In this document: in pieces, positions 1 through 8,528 of the stretch
How the letters are laid out: every line of letters begins with the position of its first letter
Position numbering within the stretch: the first letter of the stretch is position 1
Origin: Clostridia bacterium
Lineage (GTDB): Bacteria; Bacillota; Clostridia; Christensenellales; CAG-138
Direction of reading: 5' to 3'
Length of the DNA: 64,000 nt
Assembly: GCA_003246365.1 (NCBI GenBank)
Contig: QKAN01000216.1
Coordinates: 1-64,000, forward strand
The notes under the pieces: generated by a model
Seen by the model: only the letters and a program-made list of their open reading frames with translations
Databases searched by the model: none
What the model was told of the DNA's origin: nothing
Program-made: the position numbers and the translations under genes

Positions 1-31
1 AAGAAAAGAAAGAATCTCTTTCTCCCTCGAA

Positions 32-60
32 TTGACATTTCGGGGCAGTTACCCGATAAT
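32..60 (+). promoter_or_regulatory. Sigma-A promoter for glnS
   Basis: TTGACA, 17-nt spacer and GATAAT, ending about 30 nt before the glnS start codon. A GGAGG ribosome-binding site lies between the promoter and the ATG. Confidence 0.75.
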
Positions 61-89
61 GTATGAAGTAAATTTGGAGGCACACGGTA

Positions 90-1757
90 ATGGAAGAAGT
101 AAAACACTCGAAGAATTTCATCGAGGAGTTCATCGAAGAGGACATGCGCACAAAAGAGCCGCGCGTGCAGACCCGGTTTCCGCCCGAACCAAACGGTTAT
201 TTGCACATTGGTCACGCAAAAGCGCTCGCCATTGATTTCGGCATGGCCGAACAGTATGGCGGCATCTGCAACCTTCGCTATGACGACACGAACCCGTCTA
301 AAGAAGACGTGGAATATGTCGATGCGATTCAGGCAGATATCCAGTGGCTCGGGTTCCAGTGGAACGAAATTCTCTTCGGTTCTTCCTATTTTGACCAGTG
401 CTACGACCTCGCGGTCAAACTCATCAAAAAAGGCGTCGCGTATGTCGACGAGCTGACGAAAGAGGATATGCGCGCCTACCGCGGTACGCTGACGCAGCCG
501 GGCAAAAACAGCCCATACCGCGACCGTCCGGCGGAGGAAAGTCTCGATTTGTTTGCGCGTATGCGCGCGGGCGAGTTTGAAGACGGGGCGAAGACCCTGC
601 GCGCCAAAATCGACATGGCGTCCCCGAACATCAACATGCGCGACCCCGCGCTGTATCGCATCAAGCATGTGCGCCATCATCAGACGGGCGACAAATGGTG
701 CATCTATCCCATGTACGATTTTGCGCATCCGATTCAGGACGCCATCGAGGGCGTAACGCACTCGCTCTGCTCGCTGGAATACGAGGCGCACCGCCCGCTG
801 TACAACTGGGTGGTCGATCAGTGCGAATTTGATCCCAAACCGCGGCAGATCGAGTTTGCGCGGCTGAATATTACGGATACCATTATGAGCAAGCGTTATC
901 TGCGCAGGCTTGTGGAAGAAGGATATGTTTCCGGCTGGGACGATCCGCGTATGCCGACGCTCTGCGGCATGCGCAGGCGCGGTTTTACGGCGGCCGCAAT
1001 TCGCGATTTTCTGGAGCGCGTCGGCGTAGCAAAAGCGGATTCCGTTGTGGACTTTGCAATGCTGGAACACTGCGTACGCGAAGACCTCAACGAAAATGCT
1101 GCGAGGCGCATGGCGGTGCTCGATCCCGTTCTGGTGGAAATCGACAACTGGGACGAGGGAAAATACGAGGATGTTACGCTGGAAAACCACCCGAACCATC
1201 CCGAACTCGGTTCGCGCACGGTGCGTTTCGGCAAGCGCGCGTATATCGAACGGGACGACTTTGCGGAGGTTCCGCCGAGCAAGTTTTTCCGCCTCAAGCC
1301 GGACGGCGAAGTCCGCCTCAAAGGCGCGTATATCATTAAATGCGTCGGTCTGGAGAAAAACGAAGACGGCACGGTAACCAAGATTCACTGCACCTATGAC
1401 CCCGCAAGCCACAGCGGCGAAGACGCGCGCAAGGTGAAGGGTACGCTGCATTGGCTCAATGTGGACGACGCGGTTGCGGCGGAGTTCCGGCTGTATGACA
1501 CGCTGATGAAGAGCGAGAGCGCGGAGCAGGACGAAGAGGAAGAGGAAACCGCGGTCGAAAAAGACTTTGTCGACCGGCTCAATCCCGATTCGCTCACGAC
1601 GATGAAAGGGGTTGTCGAACCCGCGCTGGACGGCGTTCCGGAGGGCGAGCGGTATCAGTTTATGCGCGAAGGATACTTCTGCGCGGATCGCGACGGAAAG
1701 CCCGGCGCGCCGGTATTCAACCGCACGGTTGGTTTAAAAGACAGCTACAAAGCATAA
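90..1757 (+). CDS. glnS: Glutaminyl-tRNA synthetase
   Basis: Class I aminoacyl-tRNA synthetase that charges tRNA-Gln with glutamine in the cytoplasm. The HIGH signature (NGYLHIGHAK) is near residue 34 and the KMSKR-type loop (IMSKRYL) near residue 264; the C-terminal half is the beta-barrel anticodon-binding region. The length of 555 aa is normal for bacterial GlnRS. An acidic run (EQDEEEEE) interrupts the C-terminal domain near residue 480. The start is fixed by GGAGG eight bases upstream. It is probably co-transcribed with gltX. Having GlnRS means Gln-tRNA need not depend on the amidotransferase route. Confidence 0.96.
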   Translation: MEEVKHSKNFIEEFIEEDMRTKEPRVQTRFPPEPNGYLHIGHAKALAIDFGMAEQYGGICNLRYDDTNPSKEDVEYVDAIQADIQWLGFQWNEILFGSSYFDQCYDLAVKLIKKGVAYVDELTKEDMRAYRGTLTQPGKNSPYRDRPAEESLDLFARMRAGEFEDGAKTLRAKIDMASPNINMRDPALYRIKHVRHHQTGDKWCIYPMYDFAHPIQDAIEGVTHSLCSLEYEAHRPLYNWVVDQCEFDPKPRQIEFARLNITDTIMSKRYLRRLVEEGYVSGWDDPRMPTLCGMRRRGFTAAAIRDFLERVGVAKADSVVDFAMLEHCVREDLNENAARRMAVLDPVLVEIDNWDEGKYEDVTLENHPNHPELGSRTVRFGKRAYIERDDFAEVPPSKFFRLKPDGEVRLKGAYIIKCVGLEKNEDGTVTKIHCTYDPASHSGEDARKVKGTLHWLNVDDAVAAEFRLYDTLMKSESAEQDEEEEETAVEKDFVDRLNPDSLTTMKGVVEPALDGVPEGERYQFMREGYFCADRDGKPGAPVFNRTVGLKDSYKA

Positions 1758-1782
1758 TTCTTTTCTTTGTAAAGAAAAGAAT
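1757..1782. repeat. A/T-rich palindromic repeat between glnS and gltX
   Basis: Near-perfect inverted repeat (attcttttcttt / aaagaaaagaat) starting at the glnS stop codon. It has the same core as the palindrome before ychF and the half-copy at the first bases of the window. Pyrimidine/purine strand asymmetry and intergenic placement suggest a dispersed repeat family; it could also act as a weak terminator or RNA-stability hairpin. Confidence 0.7.
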
Positions 1783-1842
1783 CAAAAGAAACTTTTTACG
1801 CATCCGCTTCCCGAAAGGAAAACGGATAAAGGAGCGAAATTC

Positions 1843-3279
1843 ATGGTTCGAACCCGGTTTGCCCCGTCGCCGACGGGCTTTATGCACCTCGGTAACCTGC
1901 GCAGCGCGCTGTATACTTATCTATATGCCAAAAAGCACAACGGCAAGTTCATCCTCCGCATCGAGGACACCGACCAGAGCCGCTATGTTGAAGGCGCGGT
2001 AGATGTTATCTACAACACCCTCCGCGATATCGGCATGCTCTGGGACGAAGGCCCCGATGTCGGCGGCGATTACGGCCCCTATGTGCAGAGTGAGCGCAAG
2101 AATATGTACAGGCCATACGCCGAACAGCTCGTCAAGAGCGGCAAGGCGTATTACTGCTTCTGCACAAACGAAGAGCTTGACGCGCGGCGCGAGGAAGCCT
2201 CCGCAAAGGGCGAGGTCTGGAAATATGACAAGCATTGCCTGCATCTTTCGCCGGAGGAAGTGCAAAAGCGCATTGCGGCGGGAGAACCGCACGTAATCCG
2301 CCAGAATGTGCCGCTGACCGGCGAGGCCTCGTTTGACGACGTACTCTACGGACACATCGCCGTGGACTGCGCGGAGCTCGACGACATGGTGCTCATCAAA
2401 GCGGACGGCATGCCGACGTATAATTTTGCCAACGTAATCGACGACCATACCATGGCGATTACGCACGTAATGCGCGGCAACGAATACCTTGCGAGCACGC
2501 CGAAATACAACCTGCTCTATGAGGCGTTCGGCTGGGAAAAACCGGTCTATATCCATATGACGCCGATCATGCGCGACGCGAACCATAAACTCAGCAAGCG
2601 CGACGGCGACGCGTATTACGAAGATTATCTGAAAAAAGGCTATCTCAAGGAAGCGATCATTAACTATGTCGCGCTCTTGGGTTGGAACCCCGGCGACGAG
2701 CGGGAGTTTTTCACGCTAGACGAGCTGAAAGAAGCGTTTGACGTAACCGGCATGTCCAAATCCCCCGCAATTTTCGACGTGAACAAGCTCACCTGGATGA
2801 ACGCGGAATATGTCCGCCGGCTCACGCCGGAGGAATTTACGCGCCATGCCATGCCGTATTACGAGCAGGCGGGCGTTGGACAGATGGATAAAGACATTCT
2901 CTGCCGCATTTTGCAGCCGCGCACGGAGATTTTTACCCAGATCCCCGAAGTGGTGGATTTTCTCGTCACGCTACCGGAATACGACGCGGAACTCTTTACC
3001 AACAAAAAGAGCAAGACGGATTCTGTTGTTTCCGCAGAGGTGCTGGATTTCGTCATCCCCGCGCTGGAAGCGCTGCCCGAATGGACGGAGAGCGCGCTGC
3101 ATGAAACGCTGCTCGGCATGGCGGAGGCGCGCGGCATGAAAAACGGAACGTTGCTCTGGCCGGTGCGCATTTCGCTGGCGGGTAAGATGGTTACCCCTGG
3201 CGGCGCAATCGAGATTGCATCCCTTCTTGGCAGAGAAGAGTCTCTCAGAAGATTGAAGTTTGGCAGAAGCAAACTATAA
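1843..3279 (+). CDS. gltX: Glutamyl-tRNA synthetase
   Basis: Class I synthetase that makes Glu-tRNA-Glu. The HIGH-like motif (HLGNLRSA) lies near residue 15, and KLSKRDGD (the KMSKS loop) near residue 249. A CxC...C cluster around residues 103-130 (CFC, then KHC) matches the zinc-binding insertion of many bacterial GluRS enzymes. The 478 aa length is typical. It follows glnS by 85 nt, with the palindromic repeat in the gap, so the two translation genes probably share a transcript. Confidence 0.96.
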   Translation: MVRTRFAPSPTGFMHLGNLRSALYTYLYAKKHNGKFILRIEDTDQSRYVEGAVDVIYNTLRDIGMLWDEGPDVGGDYGPYVQSERKNMYRPYAEQLVKSGKAYYCFCTNEELDARREEASAKGEVWKYDKHCLHLSPEEVQKRIAAGEPHVIRQNVPLTGEASFDDVLYGHIAVDCAELDDMVLIKADGMPTYNFANVIDDHTMAITHVMRGNEYLASTPKYNLLYEAFGWEKPVYIHMTPIMRDANHKLSKRDGDAYYEDYLKKGYLKEAIINYVALLGWNPGDEREFFTLDELKEAFDVTGMSKSPAIFDVNKLTWMNAEYVRRLTPEEFTRHAMPYYEQAGVGQMDKDILCRILQPRTEIFTQIPEVVDFLVTLPEYDAELFTNKKSKTDSVVSAEVLDFVIPALEALPEWTESALHETLLGMAEARGMKNGTLLWPVRISLAGKMVTPGGAIEIASLLGREESLRRLKFGRSKL

Positions 3280-3375
3280 CTTTCCTTCTTCTGCAAAGAA
3301 ACAACAAAGAGATCATAGCGAAAATACTTTTGTTTTATTTTTCTTTTAAGAAAAGTAAAGAGCAAATTTCTTTTA

Positions 3376-3401
3376 TTTCTTTTCTTTCGAAAGAAAAGAA
3401 A
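3376..3401. repeat. Perfect 26-bp palindrome upstream of ychF
   Basis: tttcttttctttcga followed by its exact complement. Directly upstream (about 3335-3360) is a degenerate copy, ttttcttttaagaaaag. The core matches the repeat at 1757-1782. The palindrome abuts the ychF ribosome-binding site (AAAGGAGGT), so the hairpin could influence initiation or mark the end of the upstream transcript. Confidence 0.75.
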
Positions 3402-3418
3402 AAGGAGGTACCCTTTTT

Positions 3419-4510
3419 ATGAAACTTGGAGTGATCGGCCTGCCGAATATCGGCAAGAGCACGCTCTTTAACGCAATTACGCAGGCGGGCGCACAGGCCG
3501 CCAACTATCCGTTTTGCACCATCGAACCCAATGTCGGCGTGGTTGCCGTGCCGGACGAACGCTTAGACGTGCTGGCAAAGATGTACAACCCCGAAAAATA
3601 CACGCCGACCACGATCGAGTTTGTCGATATCGCCGGTCTTGTCCGCGGTGCGAGCCGTGGCGAAGGCCTCGGCAACAAGTTCCTTTCGCATATTCGCGAG
3701 GTGGACGCGGTGGTGCACGTTGTTCGCTGTTTTGAGGACGAGAACGTCGTGCACGTGGATGGAAGCGTCGATCCCGCGCGGGATGTGGAAACCATTTCGC
3801 TGGAGCTGATTTTCGCGGACATGGAAACGGTTGAAAAACGCCTCGACCGCGCGCGCAAACTGCTTAAAGCGGGCGACAAAAAGACGATTTCGGAAGTGGC
3901 GCTGCTCGAACGCCTGCAGCCTGCGCTGGAGAGCGGAAAACCCGCGCGCAGCCTCGACCTGACGGACGAGGAAGCGGAGCTCATGCGCGGTTTCTTTCTG
4001 CTGACCAGCAAGCCCATCATCTACGTCGCCAACGTCAGCGAGGATGATGTCGGGCAGGAGCCGAACGAACACGTGAAGGCGCTGTATGAAATAGCGAAGA
4101 GCGAAAAAGCCGAAGCGCTGACCATATGCTGCAAACTGGAAGAAGAGATTGCGGAACTCGACCCGGCTGAAAAGGACGCGTTTCTCGCGGAGCTCGGCAT
4201 TAAAGAATCCGGCCTCGACCAGCTCGTCAAAGCCTGCTATCGTTTGCTGGGTCTGATCAGCTATCTCACCGCAGGGCCGAAAGAGGTGCGCGCCTGGACC
4301 ATCGTGCGCGGCACCAAAGCGCCGCAGGCGGCGGGCAAAATACACACCGATTTCGAGCGCGGCTTTATCCGCGCGGAGATCGTGCCGTTTACTACGCTGG
4401 AGGAGCTCGGCTCCATGGCAGCCTGCAAGGAAAAGGGCCTTATCCGCAGTGAGGGCAAGGACTATGTGATGCAGGATGGCGACGTGACGTTGTTCCGAAT
4501 CAACGTGTAA
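3419..4510 (+). CDS. ychF: Redox-regulated ribosome-binding ATPase YchF
   Basis: Obg-family P-loop protein that binds the ribosome and prefers ATP over GTP. The P-loop is GLPNIGKSTLFN at residues 6-17; the switch region is followed by DIAGLVRGASRGEGLGN. In the specificity motif position the protein reads YVANVSEDD, where GTPases would have NKxD; this explains the relaxed base specificity known for the family. A C-terminal TGS domain carries RAWTIVRGTKAPQAAGKIHTDFERGFIRAE. The 363 aa length is standard. A strong AAAGGAGGT ribosome-binding site fixes the start, and a strong terminator follows. Confidence 0.97.
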   Translation: MKLGVIGLPNIGKSTLFNAITQAGAQAANYPFCTIEPNVGVVAVPDERLDVLAKMYNPEKYTPTTIEFVDIAGLVRGASRGEGLGNKFLSHIREVDAVVHVVRCFEDENVVHVDGSVDPARDVETISLELIFADMETVEKRLDRARKLLKAGDKKTISEVALLERLQPALESGKPARSLDLTDEEAELMRGFFLLTSKPIIYVANVSEDDVGQEPNEHVKALYEIAKSEKAEALTICCKLEEEIAELDPAEKDAFLAELGIKESGLDQLVKACYRLLGLISYLTAGPKEVRAWTIVRGTKAPQAAGKIHTDFERGFIRAEIVPFTTLEELGSMAACKEKGLIRSEGKDYVMQDGDVTLFRINV

Positions 4511-4553
4511 ATTGCGTAAATAAATCAAAAGCAAACCTCATAACGAAACCAGC

Positions 4554-4584
4554 CAGCCGCGCGAACACTCGCGCGGCTGTTTTG
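4554..4584 (+). terminator. Rho-independent terminator after ychF
   Basis: An 11-bp GC-rich stem (cagccgcgcga / tcgcgcggctg) with a 4-nt loop, followed by TTTTG. It closes the glnS-gltX-ychF block. Confidence 0.85.
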
Positions 4585-4640
4585 TATCGTTTTGCAAGCG
4601 GGTATGCCGTATTTGCATAGGTCAAAAACACGCAGAATGA

Positions 4641-4669
4641 TTGACAAAATACAGTATCAGTAATAAAAT
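4641..4669 (+). promoter_or_regulatory. Promoter of the hydrogenase operon
   Basis: TTGACA, 17-nt spacer, TAAAAT, about 56 nt before the first gene of the hydrogenase operon. Confidence 0.75.
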
Positions 4670-4725
4670 ATCGATAATAAATAATCGAAATGATGAACTG
4701 GCAAAATCATGTGGAGGATGAACGA

Positions 4726-4983
4726 ATGAATCTGACGGTTTGCATCGGAAGTTCCTGCCATTTAAAAGGCTCGCGGATCGTGGTGGAACGGCTGGAAAAT
4801 CTCATTCAAACGCATGGTTTAAAGGACAAAATCGACCTGCGCGGGTCGTTCTGTACCGGAAACTGCCAAACCGGCGTCAGCGCTACGCTTGACGGAGTAT
4901 ATTACTCCCTTACACCGGAAAATACAGAACGGTTCTTCATTGAAAAACTGCTGCCGCGCGTCGCCGAAAAAACCGGCGAGTAA
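4726..4983 (+). CDS. Small [2Fe-2S] thioredoxin-fold ferredoxin-like protein
   Basis: A protein of 85 aa resembling the C-terminal [2Fe-2S] domain of NuoE/HydC: CIGSSCHLKG near the N-terminus and FCTGNCQTG in the middle supply the four cysteines. The track ORF starts 36 nt earlier, but GGAGG sits correctly only for the internal ATG (MNLTVC). It is the first gene of the hydrogenase operon and a clear paralogue of the protein encoded at the operon's end (12110-12373). A role as electron carrier or redox-sensing partner is inferred from position only. Confidence 0.85.
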   Translation: MNLTVCIGSSCHLKGSRIVVERLENLIQTHGLKDKIDLRGSFCTGNCQTGVSATLDGVYYSLTPENTERFFIEKLLPRVAEKTGE

Positions 4984-5030
4984 CGCGTTGAAATCATAAC
5001 TGCGATATCGAATCAAAAGAAGGAATACGA

Positions 5031-6710
5031 ATGTCGGAAGTTCTGAAACTGAAAAAATCCAATTGTAAAAATTGCTACAAATGCATTCGCCACTGTCCGG
5101 TGAAGTCGATTCGCTTTTCGGCGAACCAGGCGCATATCGTTGGGGAGGAATGCATCCTGTGCGGACAGTGTTTTGTCGTCTGCCCGCAAAACGCAAAAGA
5201 GATTGCCGACGGAACGGAACTGGTCCGCGTTTTGCTCGACGGAAAAGCGCCGGTGGTTGCGAGCCTTGCGCCGTCCTTTGCGGCATATTTTGAAGGAGTC
5301 GGATTTTCCGCACTGCAGGACGCGCTCAAGCGCCTCGGCTTTTCCGCCGCGGAGGAAACCGCGATCGGCGCGACGTTGGTGAAGCGCGAATATGAAAAAC
5401 AAATTGCTGCTGAAACGCAGGATGTGATCATCACCTCCTGCTGCCATTCGGTAAACCTGCTGATTCGAAAATATTATCCGGAACTGATCCGGTTTCTTTC
5501 GCCGGTGGTTTCCCCGATGATTGCGCACAGCACGGATATCAAGCGCAGAATTCCGGACGCGAAAACCGTATTCATCGGGCCGTGTCTTTCCAAAAAAGAC
5601 GAGGCGGAAAACAGCCCTGTGGACGCGGTTCTGACGTTTGAGGAACTCTCAAACATGTTTACCGCTGCAGGAATTGAGCCGGAGCGGAAGATGGATCATG
5701 CGGACGAGAGCCGCGCGCGTCTGTTTCCGACCGTCGGCGGCATTCTCAAAACAATGGATATTCCAGATGTTGGATATACTTGCCTGACGGTGGACGGCAC
5801 CGAAAACTGCAAAGCCGCGCTGGAGGATATTGCCGCCGGCAACTTGCACCGTTGCTTCATCGAGATGAGCGCCTGCGCGGGCAGCTGCATCGGCGGGCCT
5901 GTCATGGAAAAATACAAAAACTCACCCGTGCGGCATTATCAGGCGGTTACCACGTTTGCCGGAAAGCGGGACTTTGCGGTTGCCGCCGCGCCGGAAGACA
6001 CGCTGAAAAAACACCATGCTTATATCGGTGTTGCCAACGCGAATCCTTCGGAAGAGGAGATACAAGAAATTCTCGCAAAAACCGGAAAAACGAAACCGGA
6101 AGATGAACTCAACTGCGGCAGCTGCGGCTACAACACCTGCCGCGAAAAGGCGATTGCGGTCTACCGCGGAAAAGCGGATATCAGCATGTGTCTGCCGTAT
6201 CTGATGGACAGCACGGAGCGTTTTTCCAACAACATTTTAAGCCACACGCCGAACGGAATCCTCGTTGTCAACGAAAACCTCGAAGTGCAGCAGGTGAACA
6301 CGGCCGCGATGCGGATGCTGAACATCGCGCGCGAGGCGGATGTGCTGGGCGAGCCGCTGGTGCGGATTCTGGACCCGCTGCCGTTTCTCGCCGTGCTGGA
6401 AGAGGGGCGCGTTGTCCGCGAGCAGCGCGCGTATTATGCGGAATATGAAAAATACCTCGAACTCTCCCTTGTTTACGATAAAACAACGCATATTCTCATC
6501 GCGATTTTGCGCGACGTCTCCACGGAGGAGGAAGAGCGGCTGAAGAAGGAAAAAATCGGCCGCGAAACAGTTGAAATTGCCGACCGCGTGGTCGAAAAGC
6601 AGATGCGCATCGTGCAGGAGATCGCCTCCCTGCTCGGTGAAACCACGGCGGAAACCAAAATAGCGCTGACCAAACTGAAGGAATCGATCACGAATGAGGA
6701 AGACCAATAA
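5031..6710 (+). CDS. PAS-domain [FeFe]-hydrogenase-like sensory protein (HydS type)
   Basis: A 559 aa iron-sulfur protein. Domains in order: two [4Fe-4S] ferredoxin motifs (residues about 12-55), an H-cluster-like domain (about 75-330), a further four-Cys cluster motif (CGSCGYNTC, about 361), a PAS domain (about 395-500) and a C-terminal coiled helix. The H-cluster loops are altered: TSCCHS replaces TSCCPAW, IGPCLSKK replaces MPCxxK, and ACAGSCIGGP lacks the usual GGGQP ending. The cysteines that hold the cluster remain. Group C HydS-type hydrogenases with PAS domains are thought to sense H2 or redox state rather than catalyse bulk turnover. It overlaps the phosphatase gene by 17 nt, implying joint signalling. 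Confidence 0.88.
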   Translation: MSEVLKLKKSNCKNCYKCIRHCPVKSIRFSANQAHIVGEECILCGQCFVVCPQNAKEIADGTELVRVLLDGKAPVVASLAPSFAAYFEGVGFSALQDALKRLGFSAAEETAIGATLVKREYEKQIAAETQDVIITSCCHSVNLLIRKYYPELIRFLSPVVSPMIAHSTDIKRRIPDAKTVFIGPCLSKKDEAENSPVDAVLTFEELSNMFTAAGIEPERKMDHADESRARLFPTVGGILKTMDIPDVGYTCLTVDGTENCKAALEDIAAGNLHRCFIEMSACAGSCIGGPVMEKYKNSPVRHYQAVTTFAGKRDFAVAAAPEDTLKKHHAYIGVANANPSEEEIQEILAKTGKTKPEDELNCGSCGYNTCREKAIAVYRGKADISMCLPYLMDSTERFSNNILSHTPNGILVVNENLEVQQVNTAAMRMLNIAREADVLGEPLVRILDPLPFLAVLEEGRVVREQRAYYAEYEKYLELSLVYDKTTHILIAILRDVSTEEEERLKKEKIGRETVEIADRVVEKQMRIVQEIASLLGETTAETKIALTKLKESITNEEDQ

Positions 6711-7875
6711 TCTCTGCGCCGACATCGGGTATATCAGCCTGAACCACGCGGGCGAACAGCTCTGCGGGGATCATGTTGAAGTTGCCGGACAGGACGAATC
6801 TTCGACGGTGATCGTGCTTGCGGACGGCCTCGGTAGCGGGGTAAAAGCGAATATCCTCTCGACGCTGACCGCAAGAATTCTTTCCACAATGCTGGCCGCG
6901 GGGTTAAAGATTGAGGACTGTGTGGAAACCGTTGCGGCGACGCTGCCGGTCTGCGCAATTCGCGGCATCGCGTATTCCACGTTTACGATACTGCGCCTCG
7001 TCAACAACGAGCGCGCGGAGATCATTCAATATGACAATCCGTCCGTCATTCTCCTGCGGGATGGAAAAAACGTGGAACTGCCTGCCATCATGCAGGACAT
7101 CGGCGGCAAACGGATTTTCCGTTCGGACGTGATGCTGAAGGAAAACGACGTATTCATCGCCATGAGCGACGGTGTAGAGCACGCGGGCGTCGGCGGAGTA
7201 TATAACTTCGGCTGGCGGCGTGAGGACATCGTACGGTATATGGAAACCCTCTGGCATGTCGGTTTTACCGCAAAAACGCTCGCGACAATCCTTCTGGAAG
7301 AGACGAACCGGCTCTACGAAGGGAATCCCGGAGACGATGCAACGGTTTGCGTCGTGCGCATCCGCCCAAGGGTGCCGATGAACCTGCTGTGCGGTCCGCC
7401 GTCCAGTCGGGACGACAACAACAAGATGATGTCGCTCTTTTTCGGCAAAGAGGGAAAGCATATCGTCTGCGGGGGCACGACTTCGTCCATCGCCGCGCAA
7501 TATCTCAAGCAGCCGCTGATTGCGGATCTGGATTTTCCCGACCCGGACATTCCGCCGACGGCGACCGTAGCGGGGGTGGACCTCGTGACCGAGGGCGTGA
7601 TTACGATTAACCGCGTTTTGGAGTATGCAAAGAACTATCTGGAAGACAACAGCGATTATGAACGCTGGAGTCAGGGACGGGACGGTGCATCCCGTATTGC
7701 GCGGCTGTTGTTTGAGGAAGCGACGGATATCAACTTTTTTGTCGGCTGCGCGGTGAACCCGGCGCACCAGAACCCCGAACTGCCGATCAACTTTAACCTG
7801 AAAATGCAGCTGGTGGAGCAGCTTTCGGACTGCCTGACGAAGATGGGCAAGCGCATCAAAACGAGTTTTTTTTAA
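6694..7875 (+). CDS. SpoIIE-family PP2C protein phosphatase
   Basis: A 393 aa protein with a PP2C/SpoIIE catalytic domain over roughly residues 1-225: LADGLGSG, AMSDGVEHAG and DDATVCVV carry the metal-binding aspartates. The C-terminal 150 residues (from GPPSSRDDNNK) form a separate region found in SpoIIE-like proteins next to hydrogenase genes. The start overlaps the HydS-like gene by 17 nt, so translation is probably coupled. In other clostridia a phosphatase of this type sits between a sensory hydrogenase and HydCBA; here no kinase gene is present between them. It likely relays a redox or H2 signal by dephosphorylating an unidentified partner. Confidence 0.88.
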   Translation: MRKTNNLCADIGYISLNHAGEQLCGDHVEVAGQDESSTVIVLADGLGSGVKANILSTLTARILSTMLAAGLKIEDCVETVAATLPVCAIRGIAYSTFTILRLVNNERAEIIQYDNPSVILLRDGKNVELPAIMQDIGGKRIFRSDVMLKENDVFIAMSDGVEHAGVGGVYNFGWRREDIVRYMETLWHVGFTAKTLATILLEETNRLYEGNPGDDATVCVVRIRPRVPMNLLCGPPSSRDDNNKMMSLFFGKEGKHIVCGGTTSSIAAQYLKQPLIADLDFPDPDIPPTATVAGVDLVTEGVITINRVLEYAKNYLEDNSDYERWSQGRDGASRIARLLFEEATDINFFVGCAVNPAHQNPELPINFNLKMQLVEQLSDCLTKMGKRIKTSFF

Positions 7876-8012
7876 AAGCCGATCGATGAAGATGAACGAG
7901 CGCATCACGACAAACTTACGAATACATGATTACCTGTGCGGCAGACCCGCCGGACAATCAGAATAAAAATTTGAAACGGTTTAACAAAACACGACGGAGG
8001 AACAACACACAC

Positions 8013-8528
8013 ATGCAGCCAATATTTGACTACAGCGCGGTGAACGAAATTCTGCTGACAAACGGCAGGAAAGAGTCCGCGATCATCGCCATCCTGCAGG
8101 ACGTGCAGGAGCGGTACCGCTATCTGCCGCGCGAGGTGTTTCCCTATCTTTCCCGGGAACTCGGCGTCAGCGAAGCGAAGATTTTTTCGGTCGCAACGTT
8201 TTACGAGAATTTTTCTTTGGAGGCAAAAGGCCGGTTTGTCATTCGCGTTTGCGACGGAACCGCCTGCCATGTACGGAAATCCATACCGATTCTGGAACGC
8301 CTGAGAAAAGAGCTTGGCCTTTCGGAATCGAAAAAAACCACGGACGATCTCGGCTTTACGGTGGAAACCGTTTCCTGTCTCGGCGCGTGCGGCCTTGCGC
8401 CTGTTATAACGGTCAACGATCAGGTGCATCCGGCGATGACGCCGGAAAAGGCGAGCGAATTGGTTGCCGCCCTGCGCGAAGAACTCGCTCTGGAACGCGC
8501 GGAGGAACACGCGGAGGCGAACGTATGA
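8013..8528 (+). CDS. hydC: NADH-dependent [FeFe] hydrogenase subunit C (NuoE-like)
   Basis: A 171 aa NuoE-family subunit. An N-terminal helical domain is followed by a thioredoxin-fold [2Fe-2S] domain with CDGTAC and CLGACG. It passes electrons in the HydABC complex, which couples NADH and reduced ferredoxin to H2. The track ORF begins 29 codons upstream, but GGAGG precedes the ATG at 8013 and the protein then starts MQPIFDYS, like its relatives. It overlaps hydB through ATGA. Confidence 0.93.
   Translation: MQPIFDYSAVNEILLTNGRKESAIIAILQDVQERYRYLPREVFPYLSRELGVSEAKIFSVATFYENFSLEAKGRFVIRVCDGTACHVRKSIPILERLRKELGLSESKKTTDDLGFTVETVSCLGACGLAPVITVNDQVHPAMTPEKASELVAALREELALERAEEHAEANV

Noticed and set aside
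1-90. T-box leader before glnS
   Set aside because: A promoter lies only about 30 nt before the start codon, leaving no room for a T-box, and no T-box sequence is present.
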